Positions 35,572-43,618 of a stretch of 64,000 nucleotides of DNA are shown here, piece after piece (within the stretch, counting starts at the first letter, position 1; every line of letters begins with the position of its first letter). Both the position numbers and the translations under genes were made by a program. The notes under the pieces are model-generated. The model was not told the origin of the DNA. It saw only the letters and a program-made list of their open reading frames with translations, and searched no databases. This DNA is from CALJDF01 sp038121105 (GTDB lineage Bacteria; Pseudomonadota; Alphaproteobacteria; SHVP01), in the NCBI GenBank assembly GCA_038121105.1, contig JAYONB010000013.1:6211-70210 (forward strand), written 5' to 3'.

Positions 35572-36504
35572 CTAGTCCCAGAGGCTGGAAACCGAGGATT
35601 CATCGCTGATTCGGCGCATCGCCTCGGCCATCAGCGGCGCTGTGGTGAGGCGGCGGATGTTTTCGGACACCCGCATCGCCTCCGTGGCCACGATCGTGTC
35701 GGTGGTGACTAGGGTCTCGAGGGCCGAACTGGCGACCCTAGCCACGGCCCCACCGGACAAGACGCCGTGGGTTACGTAGGCCATGACCGATTCGGCACCC
35801 TGCTCCTTGAGGGCATTGGCTGCATTACAAAGGGTCCCGGCAGAATCCACGATATCGTCGATCAAGATGCACCGCCGGCCTTCGACGTCGCCGATGATGT
35901 GCATCACCTCGGACACACCTGCACGCTCGCGCCGTTTATCCACAATGGCGAGGTCCGCATCGAGACGCCGCGCGACAGCACGGGTGCGGATAACACCGCC
36001 GACGTCCGGCGAAACGAACATCAAGTTGTCGTTGCCGTACCGATCCTTGATGTCCTTGGCCATAATTGGCGCGGCATAAAGGTTGTCGGTCGGAATGTCG
36101 AAGAACCCCTGAATCTGGCCGGCATGCAGATCGAGGGTAAGGACCCGGTCGGCGCCGGCTTCCGTGATGAGGTTGGCGACAAGTTTGGCCGATATCGGCG
36201 TCCGCGGTCCGGGTTTACGGTCTTGTCTGGCATATCCGAAATAGGGAAGCACAGCGGTGATCCGGCGGGCCGAGGCACGACGCACGGCGTCGATGATGAC
36301 CAGCAATTCCATCAAGTTGTCATTGGCCGGGTAGGAGGTCGATTGGAAGACGAACACGTCCTCGCCCCGCATGTTCTCGTGGATCTCGACAAAAACCTCC
36401 ATATCGGCGAAGCGCCGAATCGAGGCCTTGGACAACGGTAGATTGAGGTAGGCGGCGACCGCCTCGGCCAATGGTCTGTTGCTGTTGCCGGCGATGATTT
36501 TCAT
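35572..36504 (-). CDS. prs: Ribose-phosphate pyrophosphokinase (PRPP synthetase)
   Basis: Prs makes PRPP from ribose 5-phosphate and ATP for nucleotide, His and Trp synthesis. The 310-residue class I enzyme has the N-terminal FADMEVFVEIHENMRGEDVF, YARQDRKPGPRTPISAK flexible-loop region, DLHAGQIQGFF, and the PRPP loop ILIDDIVDSAGTL. It precedes rplY by 107 bases in the same direction. Confidence 0.97.
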   Translation of the reverse strand: MKIIAGNSNRPLAEAVAAYLNLPLSKASIRRFADMEVFVEIHENMRGEDVFVFQSTSYPANDNLMELLVIIDAVRRASARRITAVLPYFGYARQDRKPGPRTPISAKLVANLITEAGADRVLTLDLHAGQIQGFFDIPTDNLYAAPIMAKDIKDRYGNDNLMFVSPDVGGVIRTRAVARRLDADLAIVDKRRERAGVSEVMHIIGDVEGRRCILIDDIVDSAGTLCNAANALKEQGAESVMAYVTHGVLSGGAVARVASSALETLVTTDTIVATEAMRVSENIRRLTTAPLMAEAMRRISDESSVSSLWD

Positions 36505-36614
36505 TGCTGGCGGGTCACTGGCCGGATGCTTGGCGACATGGAAAAACCCAAGGGGCGTCAGAAGCGCGCGGACTGTAACAACGGGTGGACCAGCTGTAAA
36601 TGCTGGGCCAAGCG

Positions 36615-37244
36615 TTAGTTGATCTCGGCAAAAACGCCGGTTTCAGGGTCGCGCATATGGAGCACACCGGTCGAGATATCGAAATAGCCACCGTGTAACG
36701 ACATCCTGCCCGCGCTGACCCGGTCGGCGACAAAGGGAAAGGTCATGAGGTTCTTCAACGATTGGCCAATACCCGCAAGCTCGAGGCTCACAAGCTGCTT
36801 GTTGTGCGGGTTTGAAGAATCGATGGTCTGCCGGACGTCATCCAATATCGAAACCCAACGACCGATAAAAGAGCTGTCTTTGCGTTGGGTTAGGCTCGCC
36901 TCAATACCCCCGCAGCGGGCATGGCCCAGCACGAGGATGTGCGATACCTCGAGCCCGGTCACGGCAAACTCCAGGGCAGCAGAGGTGCCGTGGAAGTTGT
37001 CGCTGGGCGAATAGGGCGGCACCAGATTGGCGACGTTGCGGACGACGAAAATCTCGCCGGGCGCAGTGTCGAAGATCAAGGCCGGGTCCGCTCTGGAGTC
37101 GCAGCAGGCGATGATCATCACTCGCGGCGACTGGCCCAGATCCGCGAGGCGCTGATAGAGCGCATTCTGCTGTACGAATCGCCCTGACCGAAACCTCCGG
37201 TACCCCGCGACCAAGTCCTCGAATTCGTCCTCGCTTTGGGTCAT
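36615..37244 (-). CDS. Beta-class carbonic anhydrase
   Basis: The enzyme interconverts CO2 and bicarbonate. In the 209-residue form from ATG 37244, zinc ligands are Cys47 (in CCDSR), His108 and Cys111 (HARCGG), with the Asp49-Arg51 dyad. A longer start at 37301 is possible, since no strong ribosome site is seen for either. The gene is divergent from the SbtA-like bicarbonate carrier and PII-like gene, which strongly suggests a joint role in inorganic carbon supply. Confidence 0.92.
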   Translation of the reverse strand: MTQSEDEFEDLVAGYRRFRSGRFVQQNALYQRLADLGQSPRVMIIACCDSRADPALIFDTAPGEIFVVRNVANLVPPYSPSDNFHGTSAALEFAVTGLEVSHILVLGHARCGGIEASLTQRKDSSFIGRWVSILDDVRQTIDSSNPHNKQLVSLELAGIGQSLKNLMTFPFVADRVSAGRMSLHGGYFDISTGVLHMRDPETGVFAEIN

Positions 37245-37482
37245 CAATACCGATGTCAGCAGTTCTGCGTTTTGGGGCGGCCCCGCCGAACGGCGGTCCA
37301 AAATGACCCAACAAGAATAGCGGATTTCCCGCCAATATCCATTCTTCGAGAAGGGGCATCCGGGGGTTGTCCGAACGGCGTCCGCCCCTTAAGTCCCGCG
37401 CATTCGTCATTGTTGGCGGGCTGTGCGTTCGATTGAGTGCCGGCTCCAACAGCGCATCTTGTTTTCGGATGGGTAGCATCAA

Positions 37483-38457
37483 ATGGGATTCTTCGACGCC
37501 GCGTTGGCGAACCTTCTGACGCCGATGATCTTGGCCTTCGGGCTCGGTTTGGGTGCGGGCATTTTGCGATCCGACCTCAGCATTCCCGAGGCTATCGGCA
37601 AGGCGATGGCGGTCTACCTGATGTTTGCAATCGGCCTTAAGGGTGGTGTCGCGGTCAACCAGCAAGGCGTAGGGGTGGATCTCGTTTTGGCGTTGATTGT
37701 TGGCGCCTTGCTGTCCTTCTTCCTTCCGTTCTTGGCGGTCGCGCTCATTCGCATCCTAAGCCCCGCTACGGACGTTGCGACGCGCGCCGCGGTGGCGGCG
37801 CATTACGGCTCGATCTCGGTGGTGACGTTCCTTACGGCGGCCGAGTTTCTACGGCTGAGCGGAGTCGTCTTCGAGGGGTTCATGGTGGCGGTCGTGGCGC
37901 TGATGGAGACGCCCGCGATCATCGCCGGTTTGTGGATCGCCCGGCGCGGCGGGGTCGGGTCGAGAGTATCGAATAGCAGCAGCTTGTATCGTGAGGTTCT
38001 TCTCAACGGCTCCGTCGTGTTGCTGCTCGGTGCGTTCGTCATCGGTTGGATCGTGGGACCGGTGGGTGAAGGCGATGTCAAAGCCTTCTTTGACGCACCC
38101 TTCAAAGGCGTTCTTACTCTATTTCTGTTGGATATGGGTCTACTTGCGGCGAGCCGAATTCGCCAAGCCGGCGGCATTCCCCCCGGGCTTGTCGTGTATG
38201 GCATCGTGATGCCGGTGCTGAGTGCGGCGATCGGCGGGGTACTCGGTGTATTGATTGGACTGAGTACCGGCGGCGTCGTTCTTCTTGCGGTGCTGAGTGC
38301 GTCGGCATCCTATATCGCGGTACCTGCCGCCATGCGGCTCGCGCTGCCACAGGCGAACCCGGGCGTGTATGTGACCCTTTCGCTGGCGGTGACCTTTCCC
38401 TTCAACGTTGTTATCGGCATTCCGCTCTATTTGTGGGTTGCCGAGACGCTGCTCTAG
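37483..38457 (+). CDS. SbtA-like sodium-dependent bicarbonate transporter
   Basis: The 324-residue membrane protein with about ten helices matches the SbtA (DUF897) family, known in cyanobacteria as a high-affinity Na+/HCO3- symporter. Family traits are the N-terminal LLTPMILAFGLGLGAGILRSDL, YLMFAIGLKGG, HYGSISVVTFLTA and the matching second-half HYGSISVVT-like region with VLSASASYIAVPAAMRLALP. The next gene, 9 bases away, encodes an SbtB-like PII protein, which in cyanobacteria binds and controls SbtA. Substrate is inferred from family and neighbours. Confidence 0.87.
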   Translation: MGFFDAALANLLTPMILAFGLGLGAGILRSDLSIPEAIGKAMAVYLMFAIGLKGGVAVNQQGVGVDLVLALIVGALLSFFLPFLAVALIRILSPATDVATRAAVAAHYGSISVVTFLTAAEFLRLSGVVFEGFMVAVVALMETPAIIAGLWIARRGGVGSRVSNSSSLYREVLLNGSVVLLLGAFVIGWIVGPVGEGDVKAFFDAPFKGVLTLFLLDMGLLAASRIRQAGGIPPGLVVYGIVMPVLSAAIGGVLGVLIGLSTGGVVLLAVLSASASYIAVPAAMRLALPQANPGVYVTLSLAVTFPFNVVIGIPLYLWVAETLL

Positions 38458-38466
38458 GAGGCCGAT

Positions 38467-38778
38467 ATGCACGAACTGTTTCGGAAAAAGCGCCTAGAAA
38501 TCATCGTCGAGGGGGCCCTCGTCGAGACGGTGCTTGGGATGCTCGATCGAGAAGGGGCAACCGGGTACACCATTTCTTCGGCGTCGGCCGGTCGCGGCGA
38601 TGCCGGACGTTGGCAGCGCGACGACATCACCCCAGCGCTGGGGCGCGCGACGATTCTGGTGGTCGCAAAGGAGGACGTTGCGCGGCGCTTGGCCGAGGCG
38701 GTGTACGATCTTCTCGCGGATCATGCGGCGATGATCTTGCTTAGCGATGTCGAGGTGTTCCGCGACGCCGATTATTAG
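38467..38778 (+). CDS. SbtB-like PII signalling protein
   Basis: A 103-residue PII-like protein (KRLEIIVEGALVETVLGMLDREGATGYTI as the first beta-alpha unit, then GRATILVVAKEDVARRLAEAVYDLL and a last strand MILLSDVEVF). In cyanobacteria SbtB binds adenine nucleotides including cAMP and regulates SbtA. The C-terminal Cys-containing loop of cyanobacterial SbtB is absent here; the protein stops at VEVFRDADY. GGAGG precedes the start. It is operonic with the carrier. Confidence 0.85.
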   Translation: MHELFRKKRLEIIVEGALVETVLGMLDREGATGYTISSASAGRGDAGRWQRDDITPALGRATILVVAKEDVARRLAEAVYDLLADHAAMILLSDVEVFRDADY

Positions 38779-38794
38779 AGATCTCGGAGCCGGC

Positions 38795-39709
38795 TCAACG
38801 GGCAGCCAGCATTTCAACCACTCCATCCGCTGCGGCGCCGGCGATAATCGGCGCGACATCGGTCCAGTAGCGCTCGAAGTCGCCCACCGCGACCACGTTG
38901 CTCTGCGACATGATTCCGACTTCGTCGCCGTTAGGCTGGAGTACCGTCCATTCGATCACGATCCGTTCCGTTTCGGCGCCGTCGCGCTGGCGTTCGATCC
39001 ATCCGCTTAAAACCAGGGCGTCTGGGTCGTCGATTGCGACCACGTCAAGGCCGCGGGCGCGCAGTGCCGCCGCGGCAAAATCCTGGAGCGCTACCGAACG
39101 CCCCTCGGTCAGGCCGCCGATCGACCAGATCGAGATTCGTCCACTTGAGGTGTCGGCGACCGTCGCAGGTTCAGGCGGCGGCGCCGTAGAAGGCCGGACG
39201 AACTGTTTCGCCATCTCCGTGGCCACCGTTTCTGCCAAAAGCGCCAAGGCCGCGACATCGCCGGTGCGCCACCCCTCGATATCGACTTGGCGGTTAACGG
39301 CAAACCTCAAGACGTCTTGCCCGCGTGGGTCGGTCAACCGCCAGGTGCCGGATATCGTTGTCGCCACGCCGACGTGACCATCCGCTCGGGCGCTCCCTTT
39401 CAGGACGTATCGATGGCTTGCGTCTTGCGGTCCGGCGATGGCGGGAATATCGCGATCTCGTAGCGCGGCGGCCAGCAAGCCGGCGAACCGCTCAGCATTG
39501 GTTGGGTCTTCGAGGGACGGTGTAGCGACGATGATCCCGCCGCGGGTACCCAGCCGTGCAAAGTCGGCGGCGTTGAGGCGTTTGTCGTCAGGCTGGAACG
39601 GACGCGGTAGCGGCTGGCACCCGACCGCGACCAAAAGGATGATCGCCGCAAGGGCGGTTTCGCGTCGACCGCTACGGAACAAGGGCGATCCCCGAAATCT
39701 GGCGGCCAT
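38795..39709 (-). CDS. Putative outer-membrane or periplasmic lipoprotein of unknown function
   Basis: The N-terminus has a hydrophobic segment ending in the lipobox LVAVGC (Cys at about residue 31), so the mature protein is probably lipid-anchored. The body has two similar halves of mixed alpha/beta (ATPSLEDPTNAERFAGLLAAAL and SIGGLTEGRSVALQDFAAAAL; RYVLKGSARADGH and ALVLSGWIERQRDG), suggesting an internal duplication. I do not recognise a named family. The ATG at 39709 makes a 38-base overlap with pgeF; a TTG at 39682 would reduce this to 11 bases and leave the signal sequence intact, so the start is uncertain. Confidence 0.7.
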   Translation of the reverse strand: MAARFRGSPLFRSGRRETALAAIILLVAVGCQPLPRPFQPDDKRLNAADFARLGTRGGIIVATPSLEDPTNAERFAGLLAAALRDRDIPAIAGPQDASHRYVLKGSARADGHVGVATTISGTWRLTDPRGQDVLRFAVNRQVDIEGWRTGDVAALALLAETVATEMAKQFVRPSTAPPPEPATVADTSSGRISIWSIGGLTEGRSVALQDFAAAALRARGLDVVAIDDPDALVLSGWIERQRDGAETERIVIEWTVLQPNGDEVGIMSQSNVVAVGDFERYWTDVAPIIAGAAADGVVEMLAAR

Positions 39710-40427
39710 AATCCGGTTCGCCGCGATGCGTCGTCCGCCGGTAACTAAAGAAAGTATCGGCCAACGTGTAGGTGTCGTGTCCGGTCCAATGCACCTCGGC
39801 GAGACCAGCCCGATTCAGTCGGTGGCGCACATATCCCGGGAGATCGAATTGGGCATGGTCGGGTTTGCCGGTGGCGAAGAACGCGGCCCCCTCGGCGTCA
39901 TGATCGATCAAGGATTCTGCAAAAGCGGTCGTCACCTCGTAAGAGGCTTGGGCGATGGTCGGGCCGATCGCGGCGGTGATGCGTGATGCCGAAGCGCCAA
40001 GGCGCTCCATTTCTTCGATCACGCGATCAGCCACCCCGTGCAATGCCCCGCGCCACCCGCAATGGGCCGCGCCGATGACTTTGGCGTCGGGGTCGGCGAA
40101 CAAGACGGGGGCGCAGTCGGCCGTCAAGATGCCGAGGACGACGCCGGGCGTTTTGGTGACGAGCCCATCCGCCTCGGGCGGGTCTCCGGGCCAACCGCCC
40201 CTGGCCTCGGCAACCGCGGTGCCATGGACTTGGTAGACCGTTGTCAGGTTCGGTGCGGCGAATTTGGTCAGCACCCGGGCGCGGTTTTCTTGCACATTCT
40301 CGGGCTTGTCGTCGGATCCCGCGCCGCAATTGAGCGATTGGTAGATGCCGGTGGAAACCCCGCCGCGCCGGGTGAAAAAGCCATGGGCAATGCCCGGCAA
40401 CGCAGAAAGTCGTTCAGATCGAATCAC
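39672..40427 (-). CDS. pgeF: Peptidoglycan editing factor / multicopper polyphenol oxidase-fold protein
   Basis: The 251-residue YfiH-family protein has the zinc site in TADCAPVLFADP and HCGWRGALHGV, and HGFFTRRGGVS near the N-terminus. In E. coli PgeF removes wrongly placed L-Ser from peptidoglycan precursors; related proteins act as purine nucleosidases or laccases. It overlaps the methyltransferase gene by 14 bases at its start. Confidence 0.92.
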   Translation of the reverse strand: MIRSERLSALPGIAHGFFTRRGGVSTGIYQSLNCGAGSDDKPENVQENRARVLTKFAAPNLTTVYQVHGTAVAEARGGWPGDPPEADGLVTKTPGVVLGILTADCAPVLFADPDAKVIGAAHCGWRGALHGVADRVIEEMERLGASASRITAAIGPTIAQASYEVTTAFAESLIDHDAEGAAFFATGKPDHAQFDLPGYVRHRLNRAGLAEVHWTGHDTYTLADTFFSYRRTTHRGEPDYGRQISGIALVP

Positions 40428-41505
40428 GCAGGTCGAACCCAGCCGGATGGAGTTTGGCGCTGCAAAAGGCGAGAACCTTAAATAGAGTGCCCATCTCGTC
40501 GGAGTGGGTCAAACGGTGCACGGCAGCAGCGATTTCGGGTGCATCTGGCGGGGATGCGGTGGAAAGTGCGGCGGCCCGCGCATCAATCCCGAGTGCCTTG
40601 AGAAAATCGCGCTGCGGCACTGGTCCCCATGTTGCCGCGCCGACGCCCGCTGCGGCCTCCTCAAGCGCGGCAAAATCTACATGGGCGCACAAGTCGATCG
40701 TACCCGGCGCTACGAGAATCGGTTGGAATTCATGGGCGCGGACGCCTTGTACCGTATCGCCAAAACCCGAAGCGGCATGCCCGTAGTCGATCACCAACGC
40801 GGCCCCTGGCGCCTGTGCGAATCGCGCGGCTAGGTGCTCGGTGAGCGTGATGCCGGCGGGGCATATTTCCGCAATCGCATCGTCGTGTGGCTGGTGGAAA
40901 CGCTGTAGCGAGGGGCGCAGCGCCGGGGAAGGATCGAGGACCAGCGCGAGATCATCCCCGCTCGGCGCGAAATCGATCAGGCGCTCATGCCACTGATTGC
41001 CGTTGAACTGAAATTGATGAACCGGCAGCGCATCGAACAGCTCATTGGCGAGAACGATCATCGGTCCGGAAGGAAGCTCGGTCGCGCTGTCGTGCCATAT
41101 GGGCGCGAAGCTTCCTAGCGTAGTGGCTTGGATGTCGCGCAATCGCGGGCTGGTCTCTACCAGGTGGAGGTGGATTGCGGCATGAAAGCCCGGCACCGAC
41201 TTGGTTGCGCGCAAGGCGTCGCTCATCAACGTACCGCGTCCGGGACCCAACTCAACCAGGTACACCTTGGCTGGCGCGCCCATCTGCATCCAGACATCGG
41301 CGCACCAAGCACCGATCAGCTCGCCGAACATTTGGCTGACCTCTGGTGCGGTAACGAAGTCGCCTTCGGCACCGAACGGGTTTTGGGTCATGTAGTAGCC
41401 GTATTCAGGATGGCCGAGGGCTTCGGCCATAAAACGGGCCATCGTGAGGGGGCCCTGGGACGCGATCAACTCGCGCAGGTGCCGGCCCAACGGTGTCGTC
41501 GTCAC
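40414..41505 (-). CDS. MidA/NDUFAF7-family SAM-dependent methyltransferase
   Basis: The 363-residue protein shows the family's HPEYGYYMTQNPFGAEGDFVTAPEVSQMFGE, split by the GDFxTAPE signature, and the SAM motif LVELGPGRGTLM, then ANELFDALPVHQF. The eukaryotic relative NDUFAF7 methylates an Arg of a complex I subunit, so a complex I assembly role is likely but not shown. The start is GTG 41505, which overlaps the lgt stop in a GTGA; the frame running on to 41745 lies inside lgt. Confidence 0.9.
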   Translation of the reverse strand: MTTTPLGRHLRELIASQGPLTMARFMAEALGHPEYGYYMTQNPFGAEGDFVTAPEVSQMFGELIGAWCADVWMQMGAPAKVYLVELGPGRGTLMSDALRATKSVPGFHAAIHLHLVETSPRLRDIQATTLGSFAPIWHDSATELPSGPMIVLANELFDALPVHQFQFNGNQWHERLIDFAPSGDDLALVLDPSPALRPSLQRFHQPHDDAIAEICPAGITLTEHLAARFAQAPGAALVIDYGHAASGFGDTVQGVRAHEFQPILVAPGTIDLCAHVDFAALEEAAAGVGAATWGPVPQRDFLKALGIDARAAALSTASPPDAPEIAAAVHRLTHSDEMGTLFKVLAFCSAKLHPAGFDLRDSI

Positions 41506-42320
41506 CGCGGGTTGGGAGCCAAGCGCGCGCGGTGCGCGGCGCGCCAAACGAAAAAGCCGCCCAACAGCAGCAGGGGCACAGAGAGGACTTGTCCCATGGT
41601 GATTCCACCGACCAAAAATCCGAGATGGGCGTCCGGCTCGCGGAAGAACTCGACAAACAATCGCGCGACGGCATACCCGGCCGCAAAGACGCCGGTGATC
41701 ATGCCCGGACGGTGGCGGGCCGAGGTGCCGAAGTAGACGAAACACAAGATGCCGAACAGGACGAGGCCCTCAAGACCTGCTTCGTAGAGTTGGCTGGGGT
41801 GTCGACCGATCGGGCCGCCGTTGGGAAATACCACTGCCCAGGGAACGTCGGTCGTGCGGCCAAAGAGCTCTGCGTTGATAAAGTTGGCGATGCGGCCGAA
41901 GAACAACCCAATGGGTCCCGCAAACGCGATCAGGTCGCCAACCGCGAAAAGCTCGAGGTCGCGTTTGCGGCAAAACAGAACGACTGCGCCGATCATACCC
42001 AGCAGCCCGCCATGAAAGGACATGCCGCCCTGCCAAATGAACAGGATCTCGACGGGATGAAAGAGGTAAAACCCGGGCTGGTAGAAAAGGACATAGCCCA
42101 ACCGACCGCCGAGAATGATGCCGATCGTCGCCCAGACGACAAAGTCGTCCGCGTCTTTGCGGGTCATCGCGGGATTGCCGCGTGCAATCAGCGCCAGCAC
42201 GAAACGCCATCCCAGCAAAATCCCTGCGATATAAGCGATGGCGTACCACCGGATGGCGAACGGACCGATCGCTACAAGGACCGGGTCGATGGTCGGAAAG
42301 GGCAGGGCGCCGAGCATCAT
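41502..42320 (-). CDS. lgt: Prolipoprotein diacylglyceryl transferase
   Basis: Lgt adds diacylglycerol to the lipobox Cys of preprolipoproteins in the inner membrane, for instance the lipoprotein at 38.8 kb. The 272-residue protein has about seven helices and the Lgt signature GRIANFINAELFGR (about residue 138), plus GGMSFHGGLLG with the essential His. It is first in the leftward run lgt - methyltransferase - pgeF - lipoprotein. Confidence 0.96.
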   Translation of the reverse strand: MMLGALPFPTIDPVLVAIGPFAIRWYAIAYIAGILLGWRFVLALIARGNPAMTRKDADDFVVWATIGIILGGRLGYVLFYQPGFYLFHPVEILFIWQGGMSFHGGLLGMIGAVVLFCRKRDLELFAVGDLIAFAGPIGLFFGRIANFINAELFGRTTDVPWAVVFPNGGPIGRHPSQLYEAGLEGLVLFGILCFVYFGTSARHRPGMITGVFAAGYAVARLFVEFFREPDAHLGFLVGGITMGQVLSVPLLLLGGFFVWRAAHRARLAPNPR

Positions 42321-42473
42321 GCGCGCATCCTAGGGCGGAGGGGTGGCGGTCCAAGGAAAATAGGCAAACCCCAGCCGGAAACCAAGCATGACACCGTCAC
42401 ACTAGGGTGACCCGGCACCCTTCACCGCCACGTGAGGCAGTTCTATAGTCGGGCCAACGTTTTGGAGGAGCCC

Positions 42474-42764
42474 ATGCAGCCCAATAATCCGATCTTTGAC
42501 GACCTTGCCCGTGTCGCCAGCGGCGCGTTGAACGCCGTGGGCGGTGTGCGTGAAGAGGTGGAGGCACGCATTAAGGACCAGTTCCAGCGCTGGCTGGCCG
42601 ATATGGATCTGGTAACACGTGAGGAATTCGAGGTCGTACGCGAGATGGCGCAAAATGCGCGCGAAGAGAATGAGGTGCTGGCCGCGAAGGTTAAGGCCCT
42701 TGAGGCAGCGCTCAAAACGTCGCGTAAAAAGCCCACCGCAAGACCCGCCAAAGGCGACGAATAG
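42474..42764 (+). CDS. ubiK: BMFP-domain protein, UbiK family
   Basis: UbiK is an accessory factor for ubiquinone synthesis. The 96-residue protein has an N-terminal helix (IFDDLARVASGALNAVGGV), the BMFP signature (REEFEVVREMAQNAREENEVLAAKVKALE, a C-terminal coiled coil) and a Lys-rich tail. GGAGGAG lies in front of ATG 42474, which is used instead of the longer frame from 42432. A possible operator, GTCAC-N6-GTGAC (42396-42411), lies upstream. Confidence 0.85.
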   Translation: MQPNNPIFDDLARVASGALNAVGGVREEVEARIKDQFQRWLADMDLVTREEFEVVREMAQNAREENEVLAAKVKALEAALKTSRKKPTARPAKGDE

Positions 42765-43104
42765 ACGCGTACCGGCGGCGCGGAATCGTACGCCAAACAA
42801 AAAAGTTGTGGATGAATGTCAGGCCGTTGATTCGCGGATCGCATGGTCGCGAGTCACTAACCCCTTGTGCCGACTCGTAAATCCGTCATTTGGATCGCGC
42901 TGGAAACAACTCACAGCGCGTTGATTCAAAACGGGAATCTCCGAATCCTCGCTTGACGCGGAGTCCGGGGCTTTGGCATACATCTTGGGTTGCTGTCTGG
43001 GAGAGGCACTAGATCGTGCGATTGGGAACGCCGCCGCGCAATAAAATTGCCGAAACAAATCGACCGCCGCGCCTCATGCCGGTCCGGGTTCGGGGGAGCC
43101 GCAC
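42765..43104. promoter_or_regulatory. Intergenic region with dense GANTC (CcrM-type) sites and a promoter
   Basis: These 340 bases hold no gene. Eight GANTC sites occur within 183 bases: starts at 42783, 42829, 42851, 42872, 42923, 42935, 42943 and 42961. About one per 250-300 bases would be expected. A near match to a DnaA box (TGTGGATGA, 42807-42815, one mismatch) is also here. The region feeds the YbjN gene at 43105. Confidence 0.55.
42953..42982 (+). promoter_or_regulatory. Candidate sigma70-type promoter for ybjN-proC
   Basis: TTGACG (42953-42958) is one base from the -35 consensus and is followed after 17 or 18 bases by a weaker -10, GCATAC or CATACA, at 42976-42982. A GANTC site lies in the spacer (42961-42965), so adenine methylation could affect it. 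Confidence 0.4.
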
Positions 43105-43608
43105 ATGACTTTGGTAATGGCCAGTGACGTCCCGTCGGTCCGAAACCCCCTCGATATCATCGAGCAAATCGTCACCGCTAACGAATGGCCGTTCGACCGC
43201 CAAGCCGACGACGAGCTCAACGTCGGGGTCGAGGGTAGTTGGACACGCTACCACCTTTGGTTCGCCTGGCGCGAAGAACACGAGGCGCTGCAGTTCTCTT
43301 GCGCCTTCGACCTCAAGGTGCCTAAGGAAAAGATCACCGCCGTGCACACGCTGATGGCGATGATGAACGAGAAGCTTTGGCTCGGCCATTTCGACCTGTG
43401 GGCCCACGAAGGCTTGTTAATGTTCCGCCATGCGTTGGTGTTTTCGGGCGGCGCGGAGGCGACGAGCGCACAGCTCGAAGACGTTGTTGAGGCCGGTCTG
43501 CGTGAATCCGAAAGGTTCTATCCCGCTATTCAGTTCGCGTTGTGGGGCGGCAAAGGCCCCAACGAAGCGATCGCGGCGGCTATGCTCGAAACCGAAGGCG
43601 AAGCCTGA
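43105..43608 (+). CDS. YbjN-domain protein
   Basis: The 167-residue cytoplasmic protein belongs to the YbjN (type III secretion chaperone-like) fold: NPLDIIEQIVTANEWPFDRQ, then WREEHEALQFSCAFDLKVP, MNEKLWLGHFDLW and RHALVFSGGAE. In alphaproteobacteria it regularly precedes proC. Its activity is unknown; the fold suggests binding to another protein. It ends 10 bases before proC. Confidence 0.88.
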   Translation: MTLVMASDVPSVRNPLDIIEQIVTANEWPFDRQADDELNVGVEGSWTRYHLWFAWREEHEALQFSCAFDLKVPKEKITAVHTLMAMMNEKLWLGHFDLWAHEGLLMFRHALVFSGGAEATSAQLEDVVEAGLRESERFYPAIQFALWGGKGPNEAIAAAMLETEGEA

Positions 43609-43618
43609 GCGCAACCCC

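Noticed and set aside
42783..42965. Chromosomal replication origin
   Set aside because: Only one imperfect DnaA box is present, there is no AT-rich unwinding stretch, and no dnaA, parA, hemE or similar origin-linked gene is near.
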